Assembly (NCBI RefSeq): GCF_036625195.1
Contig: NZ_JAZKUG010000001.1
Coordinates: forward strand, 4,588,001 to 4,652,000
Reading direction: 5' to 3'
Source: Accumulibacter sp.
GTDB taxonomy: Bacteria > Pseudomonadota > Gammaproteobacteria > Burkholderiales > Rhodocyclaceae
DNA length: 64,000 nt
The translations under genes were made by a program, and so were the position numbers. Positions within the stretch are counted from its first letter, which is position 1, and the number at the start of each line of letters is the position of its first letter. Shown one piece after another: positions 18,344-29,000 of the stretch. Under the pieces are notes generated by a model, which saw only the letters and a list, made by a program, of their open reading frames with translations, ran no database searches and was not told the DNA's origin.

Positions 18344-19054
18344 ATGAAGGCGGGCCGGCTCTACCTGATCCCGGTGCCCCTTGGGCAGACCGCCCACGGC
18401 TCGGTACTGCCGGCGGCGGTGCTCGAGCATGCCCGCCGGCTGAGCTGCTTCGTCGCCGAGAACGCCAAGACGGCACGGATCTTCCTGAAGGCACTGCCGA
18501 CCGCCGCTCCGCTGCAGGAAATCCGGATCGCCGAACTCAATCAGCACACGCCGCCGGCAGCACTGGCACAACTGTTGGCACCGGCACTGGCGGGGAACGA
18601 CCTCGGCCTGATCTCCGAAGCCGGTTGCCCGGCGATCGCCGACCCGGGCGCCGACCTGGTTGCCCTGGCCCATGACTTGGGTATCGAGGTGGTGCCACTG
18701 GTCGGTCCGTCGTCGATCCTGCTCGCCTTGATGGCGTCCGGACTGAGTGGCCAGAGTTTCACCTTCCACGGCTATCTGCCGAGCGACGCGGCTGCCCGCG
18801 AGCGGCGCCTGCACGAACTGGAGAAGGAATCGCGACAGCAACGGCGGACGCAGATTTTCATCGAAACCCCGTACCGCAACCGGCAGCTTCTGGCGTCGCT
18901 GATCGGTGTCTGCGCCCCGGCGACACGCGTCTGCATCGCCAGCGACCTGACGACGGCAGGCGAACTCGTCTGCACCCGCACCGTTGCCGAGTGGCGGCAA
19001 CGACCGCTACCCGATCTCAATCGCCGACCAACGGTCTTCCTCCTGCACGCCTGA
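18344..19054 (+). CDS. Tetrapyrrole-methylase-fold SAM methyltransferase, RsmI paralogue
   Basis: A 236-residue protein of the RsmI/tetrapyrrole methylase superfamily. It begins GRLYLIPVPLGQ, continues with LGLISEAGCPAIADPGADLV and VPLVGPSSILLALMASGLSG, and has FIETPYRNRQLLASL, all typical blocks. RsmI itself is about 286 residues with a C-terminal basic domain that is missing here, so this is the shorter paralogue commonly found beside maf in betaproteobacteria. The substrate is probably rRNA but is not established. It follows maf by 22 bp on the same strand. Confidence 0.8.
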   Translation: MKAGRLYLIPVPLGQTAHGSVLPAAVLEHARRLSCFVAENAKTARIFLKALPTAAPLQEIRIAELNQHTPPAALAQLLAPALAGNDLGLISEAGCPAIADPGADLVALAHDLGIEVVPLVGPSSILLALMASGLSGQSFTFHGYLPSDAAARERRLHELEKESRQQRRTQIFIETPYRNRQLLASLIGVCAPATRVCIASDLTTAGELVCTRTVAEWRQRPLPDLNRRPTVFLLHA

Positions 19055-19057
19055 GCT

Positions 19058-19072
19058 GGCGCCGCCAGCGCC
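19058..19072. terminator. GC hairpin between convergent genes
   Basis: A perfect inverted repeat, GGCGC-CGCCA-GCGCC, begins directly after the methylase stop codon and lies 24 bp before the sppA stop on the other strand. No T tract follows on either strand, so it is at best a weak or Rho-assisted terminator. Confidence 0.25.
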
Positions 19073-19095
19073 GGCGACGCACGCGGCACGGCCTC

Positions 19096-20046
19096 TCAGC
19101 GCAGTAGTGGACGGGCGAAGTCGAACATCGGAGCGAGCGCCGTATCGCTCGTCCCGGCTCGCAGCCGGCGGGCGAGGCGCTCTGCAAGATTGTCCCTGAC
19201 CGTGTATTCGACCAGCCGGTCGGCCTTGATGACATCGCGCGCCACCGAGCCGACGGTGCCGAGACCGTCTGCCAGGCCGAGGTTGACGCTCTGGCTGCCG
19301 GTCCACATCAGGCCGGAGAAGAGTTCCGGTGTCTCCTTCAGGCGATCGCCACGCCCGCGGCGGACGACCTCGATGAACTGCTGGTGAATCTCGCGCAGCA
19401 GCACCTGCGCATGCTCCTTCTGTTTCAGATCCTGCGGCGAGAACGGATCGAGGAAGCCCTTGTTCTCGCCGGCAGTCAGCAAACGCCGTTCGATGCCGAG
19501 CTTTTCCATCGTGCCGGTGAAACCGAAGGCGTCCATCAGGACGCCGATCGAACCGACGATGCTCGCTTTGTCGACGAAGATCTTGTCCGCGGCGACGGCG
19601 ACGTAGTAGCCGCCCGAAGCACAGACGTCCTCGACCACCGCGTACAGCGGGATCTGCGGATGCGCCGTACGCAGGCGCAGGATCTCGTCGTGCACGATGC
19701 CCGCCTGCACCGGGCTGCCACCGGGACTGTTCACGCGCAGGATGACACCAGCGGTGCGCTTGTCGGAGAAGGCTGCTTCGAGGGCGTCGTTGAGGTTCTG
19801 CGCGCTGGCTTCGCCCTGCGCCTCGATGGTGCCCCGCAGGTGGATCACCGCCGTGTGCCGGCGGTCGGCAAGCTGCTCGGAATCTCCCCAGTCCATCAGC
19901 AGCGCGGGCAGGGCGATCAGGTAAGCCAGAGCGGCGAGCTTGAAGAAGATGCCCCAGCGACGCCTGGCGCGCTGCTCGCGCAGCGTCGCAAAGGCAACCT
20001 TTTCCAGCAACTGCCGTTCCCAGGGTGGTTCTTCAGGCGTATTCAA
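19096..20046 (-). CDS. sppA: Signal peptide peptidase SppA-type (S49) membrane protease
   Basis: A 316-residue serine protease of family S49 that degrades leftover signal peptides at the periplasmic face. One membrane helix lies at residues about 33-50. The nucleophile is S144 in VCASGGYYVA, and VNSPGGSP and SIVGSIGV are other conserved blocks; a lysine acts as the general base in this family. This is the short one-domain form, unlike the E. coli double-length enzyme. It starts at TTG, with the Rieske stop overlapping as TTGA, so its translation probably depends on ribosomes ending the upstream gene. Confidence 0.92.
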   Translation of the reverse strand: MNTPEEPPWERQLLEKVAFATLREQRARRRWGIFFKLAALAYLIALPALLMDWGDSEQLADRRHTAVIHLRGTIEAQGEASAQNLNDALEAAFSDKRTAGVILRVNSPGGSPVQAGIVHDEILRLRTAHPQIPLYAVVEDVCASGGYYVAVAADKIFVDKASIVGSIGVLMDAFGFTGTMEKLGIERRLLTAGENKGFLDPFSPQDLKQKEHAQVLLREIHQQFIEVVRRGRGDRLKETPELFSGLMWTGSQSVNLGLADGLGTVGSVARDVIKADRLVEYTVRDNLAERLARRLRAGTSDTALAPMFDFARPLLR

Positions 20047-20402
20047 GACTCGTGCTCACTTGCGGTCAGATAAACGGCATCATCACGTTCCTCGACGTCC
20101 ACCGGCGTCAGCCCGCGGCCATTGCAGCGACCGCCGAGACAGCGGCCATCCGCCGGCGAATAGAGCGCGCCGTGTGTCGCGCAGATCAAGTATAGCTTGG
20201 AATCGTCGAAGAACTCGTTGTGCTGCCAGTCGAGTTCGACCGGCAGATGCCCGCAGCGATTGACATAGGCACGCACACGGCCGCCGAAGCGAACGGCGAA
20301 AGCCGGTTCCACCACCCCCCGCCGCTCGATGGTGAAGCGGACGCCGCGACCACCATCGAGCAGCTCGGCGGAAGGGCAGATCAGGCGTGGGTCCGCAGCC
20401 AT
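20043..20402 (-). CDS. Small Rieske [2Fe-2S] ferredoxin-like protein
   Basis: A 119-residue single-domain Rieske protein. The cluster ligands are in NRCGHLPVE (Cys-x-His) and ICATHGALY (Cys-x2-His), 20-odd residues apart, and RCLGGRCNGRGL precedes the C-terminus. Such stand-alone Rieske proteins donate electrons, but the partner is unknown. It lies in the conserved betaproteobacterial run rluC-gph-Rieske-sppA. Its start overlaps the end of gph by 22 bp and its stop overlaps the sppA start. Confidence 0.88.
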   Translation of the reverse strand: MAADPRLICPSAELLDGGRGVRFTIERRGVVEPAFAVRFGGRVRAYVNRCGHLPVELDWQHNEFFDDSKLYLICATHGALYSPADGRCLGGRCNGRGLTPVDVEERDDAVYLTASEHES

Positions 20403-21037
20403 GCCGCCAGTTCCGCGAGTTCCTGCACGCACGCCAGCGGCTGCATGGCGTCGAGTGCCGCCACCGGGTGCGCGCCATAGGCAACCGCGAGCGCAGCCAC
20501 ACCGGCGTTGCGTGCCATCTGCAGATCGTGTGTCGTATCGCCGATCATCAGGGCCCGCTCGCCAGCGACGGCCAGCTCGTCGAGCAGTTCATCGAGCATC
20601 TGCGGATGCGGCTTGGAAAAGCATTCATCGGCACATCGCGAAGCGTGGAAGAAGGGGCCGAGACCGCTGTGCCGCAGGGCGCGCTCGAGCCCCAGGCGGC
20701 TCTTGCCCGTGGCGACGGCGAGCAGGAAACCCGCCGCCGACAGCTCGGCGATCAGCTCGGCGGCGCCGGCGAACAACTGCAATTCGTGATCGCGCGCCAG
20801 ATAATGATGTCGATACCGCTCCACCAGCTGCGGGTAACGACTCTCCGGCAGTTCCGGCAGGGCGTGTCGCAGCGCATCGTGCAAGCCCATCCCGATGACG
20901 TGCCGCGCGCGTTCCGCAGGAGGTGGCGGCAGCCCGAGATCGCGACAGGCGGCCGTGATGGCCTCGACGATGGCCGCTGCCGAGTCGAGCAGCGTGCCAT
21001 CCCAATCGAAGACCAGCAGCTCAAATCTTCTCGCCAT
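20381..21037 (-). CDS. HAD-superfamily phosphoglycolate phosphatase-like hydrolase
   Basis: A 218-residue HAD phosphatase. The nucleophile motif is FDWDGTLLDS (D11, acid/base D13). VATGKS is motif II, KPHPQMLDELL motif III, and GDTTHDLQMARNAG motif IV. A helical cap between motifs I and II gives the Gph/pyrophosphatase PpaX layout. The substrate is probably a small phosphate ester such as 2-phosphoglycolate, but this is not proven. It overlaps rluC by 17 bp upstream and the Rieske gene downstream. Confidence 0.85.
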   Translation of the reverse strand: MARRFELLVFDWDGTLLDSAAAIVEAITAACRDLGLPPPPAERARHVIGMGLHDALRHALPELPESRYPQLVERYRHHYLARDHELQLFAGAAELIAELSAAGFLLAVATGKSRLGLERALRHSGLGPFFHASRCADECFSKPHPQMLDELLDELAVAGERALMIGDTTHDLQMARNAGVAALAVAYGAHPVAALDAMQPLACVQELAELAAWLRTHA

Positions 21038-22010
21038 GATCCTGCCTCTCGCGCTCCGCGACAGCCTGCAGAAAACCCGCCAGAGCCGGCGGCAGCGCCG
21101 CCTCGAGCCGCAGTTCGCCGCCGGCCAGCGGGTGCGGCAGACACATCTGCGAGGCGTGCAGGAACATCCGTTTCAATCCTTCCCGCGCCAGCACCCGATT
21201 CAGCGCAAAGTCCCCATACTTCTCGTCACCCGCCACCGGATGGCCGAGATGAGCGAGATGAACGCGGATCTGGTGCGTTCGCCCGGTCCGCAGTTCCGCC
21301 TCGAGCAGGCTGAAACGCTGCCAGCGGGCCAGCAGGCGGAAGATCGTGTGCGCCGCCTTGCCCTGCTCGGCCACCCGCACGCGCCGTTCCCCCGAATCCA
21401 GCAGGTACTTCAACAGCGGCAGGCGGACATGGCGCAGCGGTTCCATCCAGCGGCCAGCGACCAGGACCAGGTAACGCTTGTCCGCACCCCGCCCCGCACT
21501 GCCAGCGGCACCAGCACGGAACATTTCGTGCAGGGCGAGCAAGGTCGAACGCTTCTTGCCGACCAGGAGGATCCCGGAGGTTTCGCGATCGAGCCGGTGC
21601 GCCAGTTCGAGGAACCTCGCCTGCGGCCGCTGCTGTCGCAGCGCCTCGATCACCCCGAAGCTCTCGCCGCTGCCGCCATGCACCGCGACACCCGCCGGCT
21701 TGTCGACCACCAGCAATGCCTCGTCCTCATAGACGACGGGCAAGTGCAGCCGGCGTTCGGCGTCCACCACCACCTCGTCGCTGCCGCCGATGCGCAGTGG
21801 CGGAATGCGCAGCAGGTCGCCACTCTGCAGGCGATGCGAGACGTCCACCCGGCGGCCGTTGACCCGCACCTGGCCACTGCGGACGATCCTGTAGAGGTGG
21901 CTCTTCGGCACCCCCTTGCACAGCTTCAGCAACAGGTTGTCGACCCGCTGCCCGTGCTCGTTCTCGCCGATAAGCTGCTGGGTGACGCAGTTTTTGCCAA
22001 CTTGGGCCAT
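21021..22010 (-). CDS. rluC: 23S rRNA pseudouridine synthase RluC
   Basis: A 329-residue RluA-family enzyme that converts uridines in 23S rRNA (955/2504/2580 in E. coli) to pseudouridine. An S4 RNA-binding domain is at residues 20-80 (VPKSHLYRIVRSGQVRVNG). The catalytic aspartate is D141 in HRLDRETSG, and RTGRTHQIRVHLAHLGHPV is the other signature. It is divergent from rne, as in E. coli, and its ATG lies inside the predicted rne promoter. Confidence 0.94.
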   Translation of the reverse strand: MAQVGKNCVTQQLIGENEHGQRVDNLLLKLCKGVPKSHLYRIVRSGQVRVNGRRVDVSHRLQSGDLLRIPPLRIGGSDEVVVDAERRLHLPVVYEDEALLVVDKPAGVAVHGGSGESFGVIEALRQQRPQARFLELAHRLDRETSGILLVGKKRSTLLALHEMFRAGAAGSAGRGADKRYLVLVAGRWMEPLRHVRLPLLKYLLDSGERRVRVAEQGKAAHTIFRLLARWQRFSLLEAELRTGRTHQIRVHLAHLGHPVAGDEKYGDFALNRVLAREGLKRMFLHASQMCLPHPLAGGELRLEAALPPALAGFLQAVAERERQDHGEKI

Positions 22011-22022
22011 TTTGAATATACT
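21994..22022 (+). promoter_or_regulatory. Predicted rne promoter overlapping the rluC start
   Basis: TTGCCA (21994-21999), a 17-bp spacer and TATACT (22017-22022) on the plus strand predict a start near 22029. The -35 box and spacer cover the rluC start codon (22008-22010) on the opposite strand, so the divergent genes may compete for polymerase. Confidence 0.5.
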
Positions 22023-22028
22023 TCAGCT

Positions 22029-22416
22029 GATTCGCGTCGTCGGTTGCAGGAGGAACTGAGCCGTGCGGCCGTCGGGCAATGCCGGCCTTGAAGCCGCTGC
22101 GAGACGCTTTCCGGCATGCAACACCCGACCGCTCGGCGCCCTGCTGCGCAACTCTCGCTGGACGCCGATCATCTGGTTAAGTTCGCTCACCACAAAGTAG
22201 CGATACTACTTGAACTGCGCGCGCCTGGCATCTGCGGAATCGCCCTGGCAACATCCCGAAACCCTCCAGGTCATCAACGCCCGAACAGTATGCGGGTGCG
22301 AAGGATGGTATCGCTGCTTCCATTGCCGACGAGACTTTCGAGTGTCCCGAAGACACCGGTTCCGTCGCTGCCCACACGAGGCGCAGCCCATACAACAGCG
22401 CGCGGGAGCCCCACGA
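22029..22416 (+). other. Long 5' untranslated leader of rne
   Basis: About 388 bases separate the predicted start from the rne ATG and hold no convincing gene. E. coli rne has a leader of roughly 360 nt whose stem-loops bind RNase E and mediate feedback control, so a similar role is likely. Hairpin-capable stretches are present, but I cannot fold the leader here. The coding frame does extend upstream to 22210 without a stop, but those residues are not RNase E-like. Confidence 0.4.
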
Positions 22417-25242
22417 ATGAAACGAATGCTGTTCAACGCGACACAGGCCGAAGAGCTGCGCGTCGCCATCGTCGACGGTCAGAAACTCATTGACCTGGAC
22501 ATCGAATCGGCCAACAAGGAGCAGAAAAAGAGCAACATTTATAAAGCGGTCATTACCCGCATCGAGCCCAGCCTGGAAGCGGCCTTTGTCGACTACGGAG
22601 CGGAGCGACACGGTTTCCTGCCGTTCAAGGAGATCTCGCGCGCCTACTTCCAGCCCGGCGCGGACGCCGGTCGGGCGACGATCAAGGAAGCGCTGCGTGA
22701 AGGTCAGGAACTGATCGTCCAGGTAGACAAGGACGAACGCGGCAACAAGGGCGCTGCCCTGACCACCTTCGTCAGCCTCGCCGGCCGCTACCTCGTGCTG
22801 ATGCCCAACAACCCGCGTGGCGGCGGCGTCTCGCGCCGCGTCGAGGGCAGCGAGCGGACCGAGCTGCGCGAGGTGATGGACCAGTTGCCGGTGCCGCCGG
22901 GGATGAGTCTGATCGCCCGCACGGCCGCCATCGGACGCGGCAGCGAAGAGCTGCAATGGGACCTCAATTACCTGCTGCAACTGTGGAAGGCAATCGAGGA
23001 CGCAGCCCAGATGCAACAGGGAGCCTTCCTGATCTACCAGGAGGGCAGCCTGGTCATCCGTGCCATCCGCGACTATTTCCAGCCCGACATCGGCGAGATC
23101 CTGATCGACACCGACGAGGTGTTCGATCAGGCGCAGCAGTTCATGGCGCACGTCATGCCGGGCACGGTCAACCGCATCAAGCGTTACCGCGATGACGTGC
23201 CGCTCTTCTCGCGTTTCCAGATCGAGCACCAGATCGAGTCCGCCTATTCGCGCCAGGTCGGCCTGCCATCGGGCGGCGCCATCGTCATCGACCACACCGA
23301 GGCGCTGGTATCGGTCGACGTGAACTCGGGCCGGGCAACACGCGGTGCCGACATCGAGGAAACGGCGCTGAAGACCAACCTCGAAGCGGCCGAGGAAGTG
23401 GCGCGCCAGTTGCGCCTGCGCGACCTCGGCGGCCTGATCATCATCGATTTCATCGACATGGAGAACCAGCGCAATCAGCGCGAGGTCGAAAACCGTGTCC
23501 GCGAGGCACTGCGTTTCGACCGTGCGCGCGTGCAGACCGGCAAGATCAGTCGTTTCGGGCTCCTCGAGCTGTCCCGCCAGCGCCTGCGGCCGGCGCTCGC
23601 CGAGACCAGCTACATTCCGTGCCCACGCTGCTCGGGAACCGGCCATATCCGCAGCACCGAGTCCGCCGCGCTGCACATCCTGCGCATCCTGGAAGAGGAA
23701 GCGATGAAGGACAATACCGCCGCCGTGCATGCGCAGGTGCCCGTCGATGTCGCCACCTTCCTGTTGAACGAGAAGCGGACCGACGTGCAGGCGGTCGAAT
23801 TGCGGCACAAGGTGACCGTCCTGCTGATTCCGAACGTCCATCTCGAGACACCGCAGCACACGGTGCTGCGGGTTCGCCACGATGCAGCGGGACAGGAGGA
23901 ACTGCAGCAGGCATCGTACCGTATGGTCGCGCTGCCGGCCGAGGACGCCAGCGCCGACATGGCGAGCACGGCAGACTCCCGGGCACCCCGCGCCGAAGCG
24001 GCGATCAGGGGCGTCACGCCGGCGCAGCCAGCCCCCCTGGTCAACGAGCCTGCGGCAAATGCCGTCGACAGCAGCAGACCCGATACGGCCGCCGGCCGCT
24101 TCCTGAAGCGGATCGTGTCCTGGTTCCGGCACAAGGAAGTGCCCGGCGCTACGACCGAAGCCGTGTCGCCACGCGCAGCCACCCCGGCTCCGGAAGTCGC
24201 CGGCAGCGCGCGCGACGGACGCCGAGGCGGTGGCACCACCCCTCGCGGCACGCGCCGGGATGACCGTCGCGAACCTGCCGACACCCGGGTCAACCGCGAG
24301 CAGAAGGATGCATCGCCGGCCAGTCGGGGCGAGAACCAGCAACAGCAACCGCGCGAGCCCCGTCAGCCCCGTGAGGGGCGCGAGGGCACCACGGGCCGCG
24401 AACCGGCCGCCGCCCGTGAACCACGCCGGCAGCGCAACGAACGCAGGCCACAGCCCACGGAGCAGGTCAACGACGGCAACCCGGCACCACTCGCTCCCGC
24501 CGTGGCGACGGCGGCAGCGTCTCCGGCACCCGAGCAGAACGGCGACGAGTCCGCCAGCCCCTCCCGCCGCCGCGGTCGCCGCGGTGGCCGCCGCGAACGC
24601 AGTGAGAGGACCGAGACCCAGCCGACCGAAGCCGTTGAGGTGAGCGCCGCGGGCGCGAGCATCGCAGCAGTTGCCAGCACCGACAGCGCCGCAACCGCGC
24701 CGCCCGCAGCGCGATCGCCCGCCTGGGACGTCACGATGACCGCCGTCACGCCAGCGGTGGCTGTCGGCGACCAAAGCGAAGTGGCAGACGCCGATCAGCG
24801 CGCCGCGCTTCCGGTTGCATCGGCAGCCGCGGTCGAGTTCGCACCACCGGCCGGCAGCCAGGAAGTTCAAGTGGTGGGAGCCGTCGCCGAGCCAATGCCG
24901 ATCACGGTTCCAGCCGCCGTCGCCGAACCACTGCCCAGCGCCCCGGTCGAGCCAACTTCCGAGTTCGGGCCCGAGTCGCCGGCCGCCGCACCCCGAGAAG
25001 AGGCTGCTGCCGCAACCGTCGCGCCCGACGTGGCAACCACCGGCGGCCCTGCGCCATTCGACATCCAGCAAGCACTCGAGAACAGTGGCCTGATCATGGT
25101 GGAAACCAGGCACCCCGCCGCCGTGGATGTGACGCCGGCGGCATCGGCCGAGGACATTGCGCCACCACGCCCGGTACGGCGGCGCCGCCCCGCGGTCGTC
25201 ATCGCCGACGAGCCGATGGTGATGGTCGAAACGGTCAAGTAG
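22417..25242 (+). CDS. rne: Ribonuclease E
   Basis: A 941-residue endoribonuclease that starts mRNA decay and processes rRNA/tRNA at the inner membrane. It begins [19 protein letters not shown]. An S1 RNA-binding domain covers residues about 35-125. Catalytic aspartates are D301 (SVDVNSG) and D344 (IIIDFIDM), and the zinc link that joins subunits is C402/C405 (CPRCSGTG). Beyond about residue 520 the protein is disordered, rich in Ala/Pro/Glu, with arginine-rich patches ([23 protein letters not shown]) that should bind RNA or partner proteins. GGGAG lies upstream of the chosen ATG. Confidence 0.96.
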   Translation: MKRMLFNATQAEELRVAIVDGQKLIDLDIESANKEQKKSNIYKAVITRIEPSLEAAFVDYGAERHGFLPFKEISRAYFQPGADAGRATIKEALREGQELIVQVDKDERGNKGAALTTFVSLAGRYLVLMPNNPRGGGVSRRVEGSERTELREVMDQLPVPPGMSLIARTAAIGRGSEELQWDLNYLLQLWKAIEDAAQMQQGAFLIYQEGSLVIRAIRDYFQPDIGEILIDTDEVFDQAQQFMAHVMPGTVNRIKRYRDDVPLFSRFQIEHQIESAYSRQVGLPSGGAIVIDHTEALVSVDVNSGRATRGADIEETALKTNLEAAEEVARQLRLRDLGGLIIIDFIDMENQRNQREVENRVREALRFDRARVQTGKISRFGLLELSRQRLRPALAETSYIPCPRCSGTGHIRSTESAALHILRILEEEAMKDNTAAVHAQVPVDVATFLLNEKRTDVQAVELRHKVTVLLIPNVHLETPQHTVLRVRHDAAGQEELQQASYRMVALPAEDASADMASTADSRAPRAEAAIRGVTPAQPAPLVNEPAANAVDSSRPDTAAGRFLKRIVSWFRHKEVPGATTEAVSPRAATPAPEVAGSARDGRRGGGTTPRGTRRDDRREPADTRVNREQKDASPASRGENQQQQPREPRQPREGREGTTGREPAAAREPRRQRNERRPQPTEQVNDGNPAPLAPAVATAAASPAPEQNGDESASPSRRRGRRGGRRERSERTETQPTEAVEVSAAGASIAAVASTDSAATAPPAARSPAWDVTMTAVTPAVAVGDQSEVADADQRAALPVASAAAVEFAPPAGSQEVQVVGAVAEPMPITVPAAVAEPLPSAPVEPTSEFGPESPAAAPREEAAAATVAPDVATTGGPAPFDIQQALENSGLIMVETRHPAAVDVTPAASAEDIAPPRPVRRRRPAVVIADEPMVMVETVK

Positions 25243-25352
25243 ACGCATACTCAGGGCCCCGCTGCCGTCATCCCTGCGCTCAGGACCTCGTGTCGCCGGC
25301 GCAGCCACCACTGCAGCCGGGGCGTCCGGGCGCGCAACGGAAAGAATCACGA

Positions 25353-25955
25353 ATGCCACTGCCAATTGCCATCTGTCTCGTCCTGGCTGCACTGCTGTCA
25401 CCGCCACCACACGCCGAGGCGCAGAGCAGTAAGGAAAAACGGGCAGATTACCGCGTTGGCGAGCGCCTGCCGGAAGACAGGAAGGGGTCGCAGGGCTACC
25501 GCCAGATCGGCTGGGACGATCTGGTGCCCAAGGGCTGGGACCCAATGGCCACCTTCAAGGGTCTCGACCTCGCTCGCCTGCAGGACAACGACCCGAAAGC
25601 CCAGGAGGCACTGGAGAACGCCCGACGGCTGTGGGACCAGGCGCCGGCGGAGAAGACGATGAACGGTCAGAAGGTCCGCATCGCCGGCTTCGTCGTACCG
25701 CTCGAGCGTCGCGGCGAGCAGGTCACCGAGTTCCTGCTGGTGCCCTACTTCGGCGCCTGCATCCACGTGCCGCCGCCACCGGCCAACCAGATCATTCACG
25801 TCGTCGCCGAGAAGCCGGTCGGCAACATGCGCACCATGGACGCGATGTGGGTGAGTGGCACGCTCGGGCTCGACCGCACCGATACGGGAATGGGCGTCGC
25901 CGGCTACCGGATGCGCGGCGAAGCCTTCGAGCCTTACACCAGGCCGCGCTCCTGA
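25353..25955 (+). CDS. Secreted DUF3299 protein
   Basis: A 200-residue protein with a signal peptide of about 24 residues (PIAICLVLAALLSP core, cleavage likely after AEA). The mature part carries GWDDLVPKGWDP and, near the end, VRIAGFVVPLE, TEFLLVPYFGACIHVPPPP and NQIIHV, the hallmark of DUF3299. The Cys-Ile-His pair may bind metal; relatives are often found with metal or lipoprotein transport genes. Start ATG 25353 has GGAAAG upstream; the frame opens at 25290, but the signal peptide fixes the start. No transporter genes adjoin it here, so its role is open. Confidence 0.75.
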   Translation: MPLPIAICLVLAALLSPPPHAEAQSSKEKRADYRVGERLPEDRKGSQGYRQIGWDDLVPKGWDPMATFKGLDLARLQDNDPKAQEALENARRLWDQAPAEKTMNGQKVRIAGFVVPLERRGEQVTEFLLVPYFGACIHVPPPPANQIIHVVAEKPVGNMRTMDAMWVSGTLGLDRTDTGMGVAGYRMRGEAFEPYTRPRS

Positions 25956-26040
25956 TCCTTCTGCCGACAGCGTTCGCGGCTCGCGGCAGCGGTCGTACAA
26001 TGGTGCACCCAATCCGATCCAGAGTGGAGATCACATTCAG

Positions 26041-29000
26041 ATGAGAGGGCGAATTGCCATCACGGGCCATTCCTTCCGCATGCCGGGGACGACTGCCGAG
26101 ACCTATTGGCAGGACCTGCTGGACGGCCGCGACCTGGTGGGCACGGTCGATCCGCAGCGCTGGCACTTGGCGACCTTCCTGCACCCGCGCAAGGACCATC
26201 CGGGAACGAGCTACACCTTCGCCGCCGGATCGATCGGTGACGTGACCACCTTCGACGCCGCCTTCTTCGGCATCTCGCCGCGCGAAGCGGCCCTGATGGA
26301 TCCGCAGCAACGGCTGCTGCTCGAGATGAGCTGGGAAGCGCTGGAGAACTCCGGCACCCCGCCGTCGCGGCTGCGCGGCAGTCGCTGCGGCGTCTTCATC
26401 GGCATCGCCAGCGCCGATTACTCTTTCCGCATGGCAGATGACCTGGCGGTCGCCGACTCGACGATGGCGACAGGAAACACCGCCAGCATCGCCGCCAACC
26501 GGATCTCCTACGTTTTCGACCTGCGCGGACCGAGCATGGCGATCGACACTGCCTGCTCATCGTCACTGGTTGCCCTGCACCAGGCTTGCCGTGCGATTGC
26601 CAGCGGAGAGGTCTCGCAGGCGCTGGCAGGCGGCATCAACCTGCACCTGCATCCTTACGGCTTCATCGGCTTCGCCAAGGCGTCGATGCTGTCGCCACGC
26701 GGTCGCTGCCAGGTCTTCGACGAAGCGGCCGACGGTTACGTGCGCTCGGAAGGTGGCGGGCTCTTCTTTCTCAAGGAGTACGACCAAGCGCTCGCCGACG
26801 GCGACCCGATCCTGGCGGTCATCGCCGGTTCAGCGGTCAACACCGACGGCCGCAAGTCCGGACTGACCGTCCCCAGCGCCGAAGTGCAGGCCGCCCTGCT
26901 CGAGGAAGTGTACGCGGACGCCGGCATCGATCCGGCGACGATCGACTACCTCGAGGCGCATGGCACCGGCACCGCCGTCGGCGACCCGATCGAGACGCTG
27001 GCCATCGGCAAGGCGCTCGGCAAGCGTCGGCCGGCTGGCCGGCCGTTGCCGATCGGCTCGGTCAAGAGCAACCTCGGTCATCTCGAAACAGCCTCCGGCG
27101 TCGCTGGCCTGCTCAAGGCCCTGCACTGCCTCGAACACCGCGTGGTGCCGGCGACGATCGGCGTCAACCGGGTCAATCCGCGCATCCTTGCCAACGACTG
27201 GAACATCGATCTGGTCACCAGAAATCGCTCCTTGCCGAAGACGGGCAAGCTGACGATCGGCATCAACTCGTTCGGCTTCGGCGGCTCGAACGCCCACTTC
27301 ATCATCGAGAGCCCGCCGCGAAGGCGCTCCCGTCCGCAACCAGCGCCGGTTGCCGCAGCGATGCCGCCGCTGCTGCTCTCGGCGCGCAGTGAAGAGGCAC
27401 TGAAGGCAGCCGCCGGCAGCCTTGCTGCCTTTCTCGCCGACCAGCCGTCGGCGGCCTACTACGACGTCGCGCACAGCGCCGCTTTTCGCCGCGACTGGCT
27501 CGAGCAGCGGCTGATCGTCGAAGCGCCGACGCTGCCGGAAATCAGGAATGCCCTGCTCGACTTCGCCGCCGACCGTGGCGGGAATGCGGCGCTGAACAGC
27601 GGCCGGGTGGTGGTCGCTGCCCGTGGGCCGGCGTTCATCTACTCGGGCAACGGCTGCCAGTGGTCCGCGATGGGCCGGCGACTGCTGACGGAAGAGCCGT
27701 TGTTTCGTCAAGCGGTGCACGAGGTCGACGCCCTGTTCCGGCAGCATGCCGACTTTTCGCTGCTCGCCGAACTGGCCGGCGAAAACGGCGACGAGCGCTA
27801 TCAGCGGACCGAGATTGCGCAGCCGGCCCTCTTTGCACTGCAGGTCGGCATCACCCGGCTCCTGCAACGGCAGGGGTTGACGCCGATGGTCGTCGCCGGG
27901 CACAGCGTCGGCGAGGTCGCAGCGGCTTGGGCAGCGGGCGCCTTGAGCCTGGCCGATGCCGTCAAGGTCATCCACCAGCGCAGCCTGCTGCAGGGAACGA
28001 CCCGCGGCGACGGGCAGATGACCGCGGTCGCGCTGGACATGACAGCTGCTGCAAGCCTGCTCGGCGAACTCGGTCTTGCCGCTCAGCTGACGATCGCCGG
28101 CGTCAACAGCGTGCGTGGCCTGACGATCGCCGGTGCACAGTCAGCGCTGACGGTACTGGAGGAGGCGCTGTCGCTCAGGCACGTCAGCTGGAAGCGGCTT
28201 GACCTGGACTACGCCTTCCACAGCCCGGCGATGGACCGCCTCGAACCCGGGATCAGGGAGGCCCTGGCCGGAATCGAGCCGCGCGCGAGTGCGCTGCCTT
28301 TCTGCTCCACGGTCAGCGGCTCGCAACTGCCGGGTGAGGAACTCGGCGCCGAATACTGGTGGCGCAACATTCGCGAACCGGTCCTCTTCGCCAAGGCCGT
28401 CGACTCGCTGCTCGACCAGGGGATCACCGTCTTCGTCGAGATCGGTGCGCACCCGATCCTGCGTACCTATCTGCATGATTGCCTGAAGACGCGCTCGATC
28501 GACGGCCAGGTGATCGCCACCGGCACGCGGGACGACGACGGTGCGCAGCGGATCCGGTCGGCGGCACACGCGGTCGCGATTGCCGGCGCAGCGGTCGATT
28601 GGCGGGCACATTTTCCCCGGCCAGGGCGCTTCGTCCGCCTGCCCGGTTACCCGTGGCAACGCGAACGGCATTGGCACCCGGTGACCAGCGAATCGCTCGG
28701 CCTGATCCACCGCCAGAAGATCCATCCTCTGCTCGGCTACCCGCTTGCCCAGCATGAACTGACCTGGGAGAACCAGCTCGACACGCAGCTCAACCCGGTC
28801 CTCGCGGATCATGTCGTCGGCGAGGCAACCGTTCTCCCCGGCTCCGCCTACGTCGAAATGGCGCTGACGGCCAGCCTCGCCTGGCAGCCATCGGCAATCG
28901 TCGAGATCGAGGATCTGGAGATCCGCTCGCCGCTCCTGCTTGCCGATGATCGTTCGGCGGTCGTTCGGCTGTCCATCGACCCGCGTGACGGCAGCCTGAC

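Noticed and set aside
22210..22416. N-terminal extension of RNase E by 69 residues
   Set aside because: The extra residues are Arg/Cys-rich and unlike RNase E, whose family start MKRMLFNA lies at 22417 with a ribosome site.
22177..25545. 1122-codon open frame on the minus strand opposite rne
   Set aside because: Pure antisense of RNase E; low-complexity translation and no family signature.
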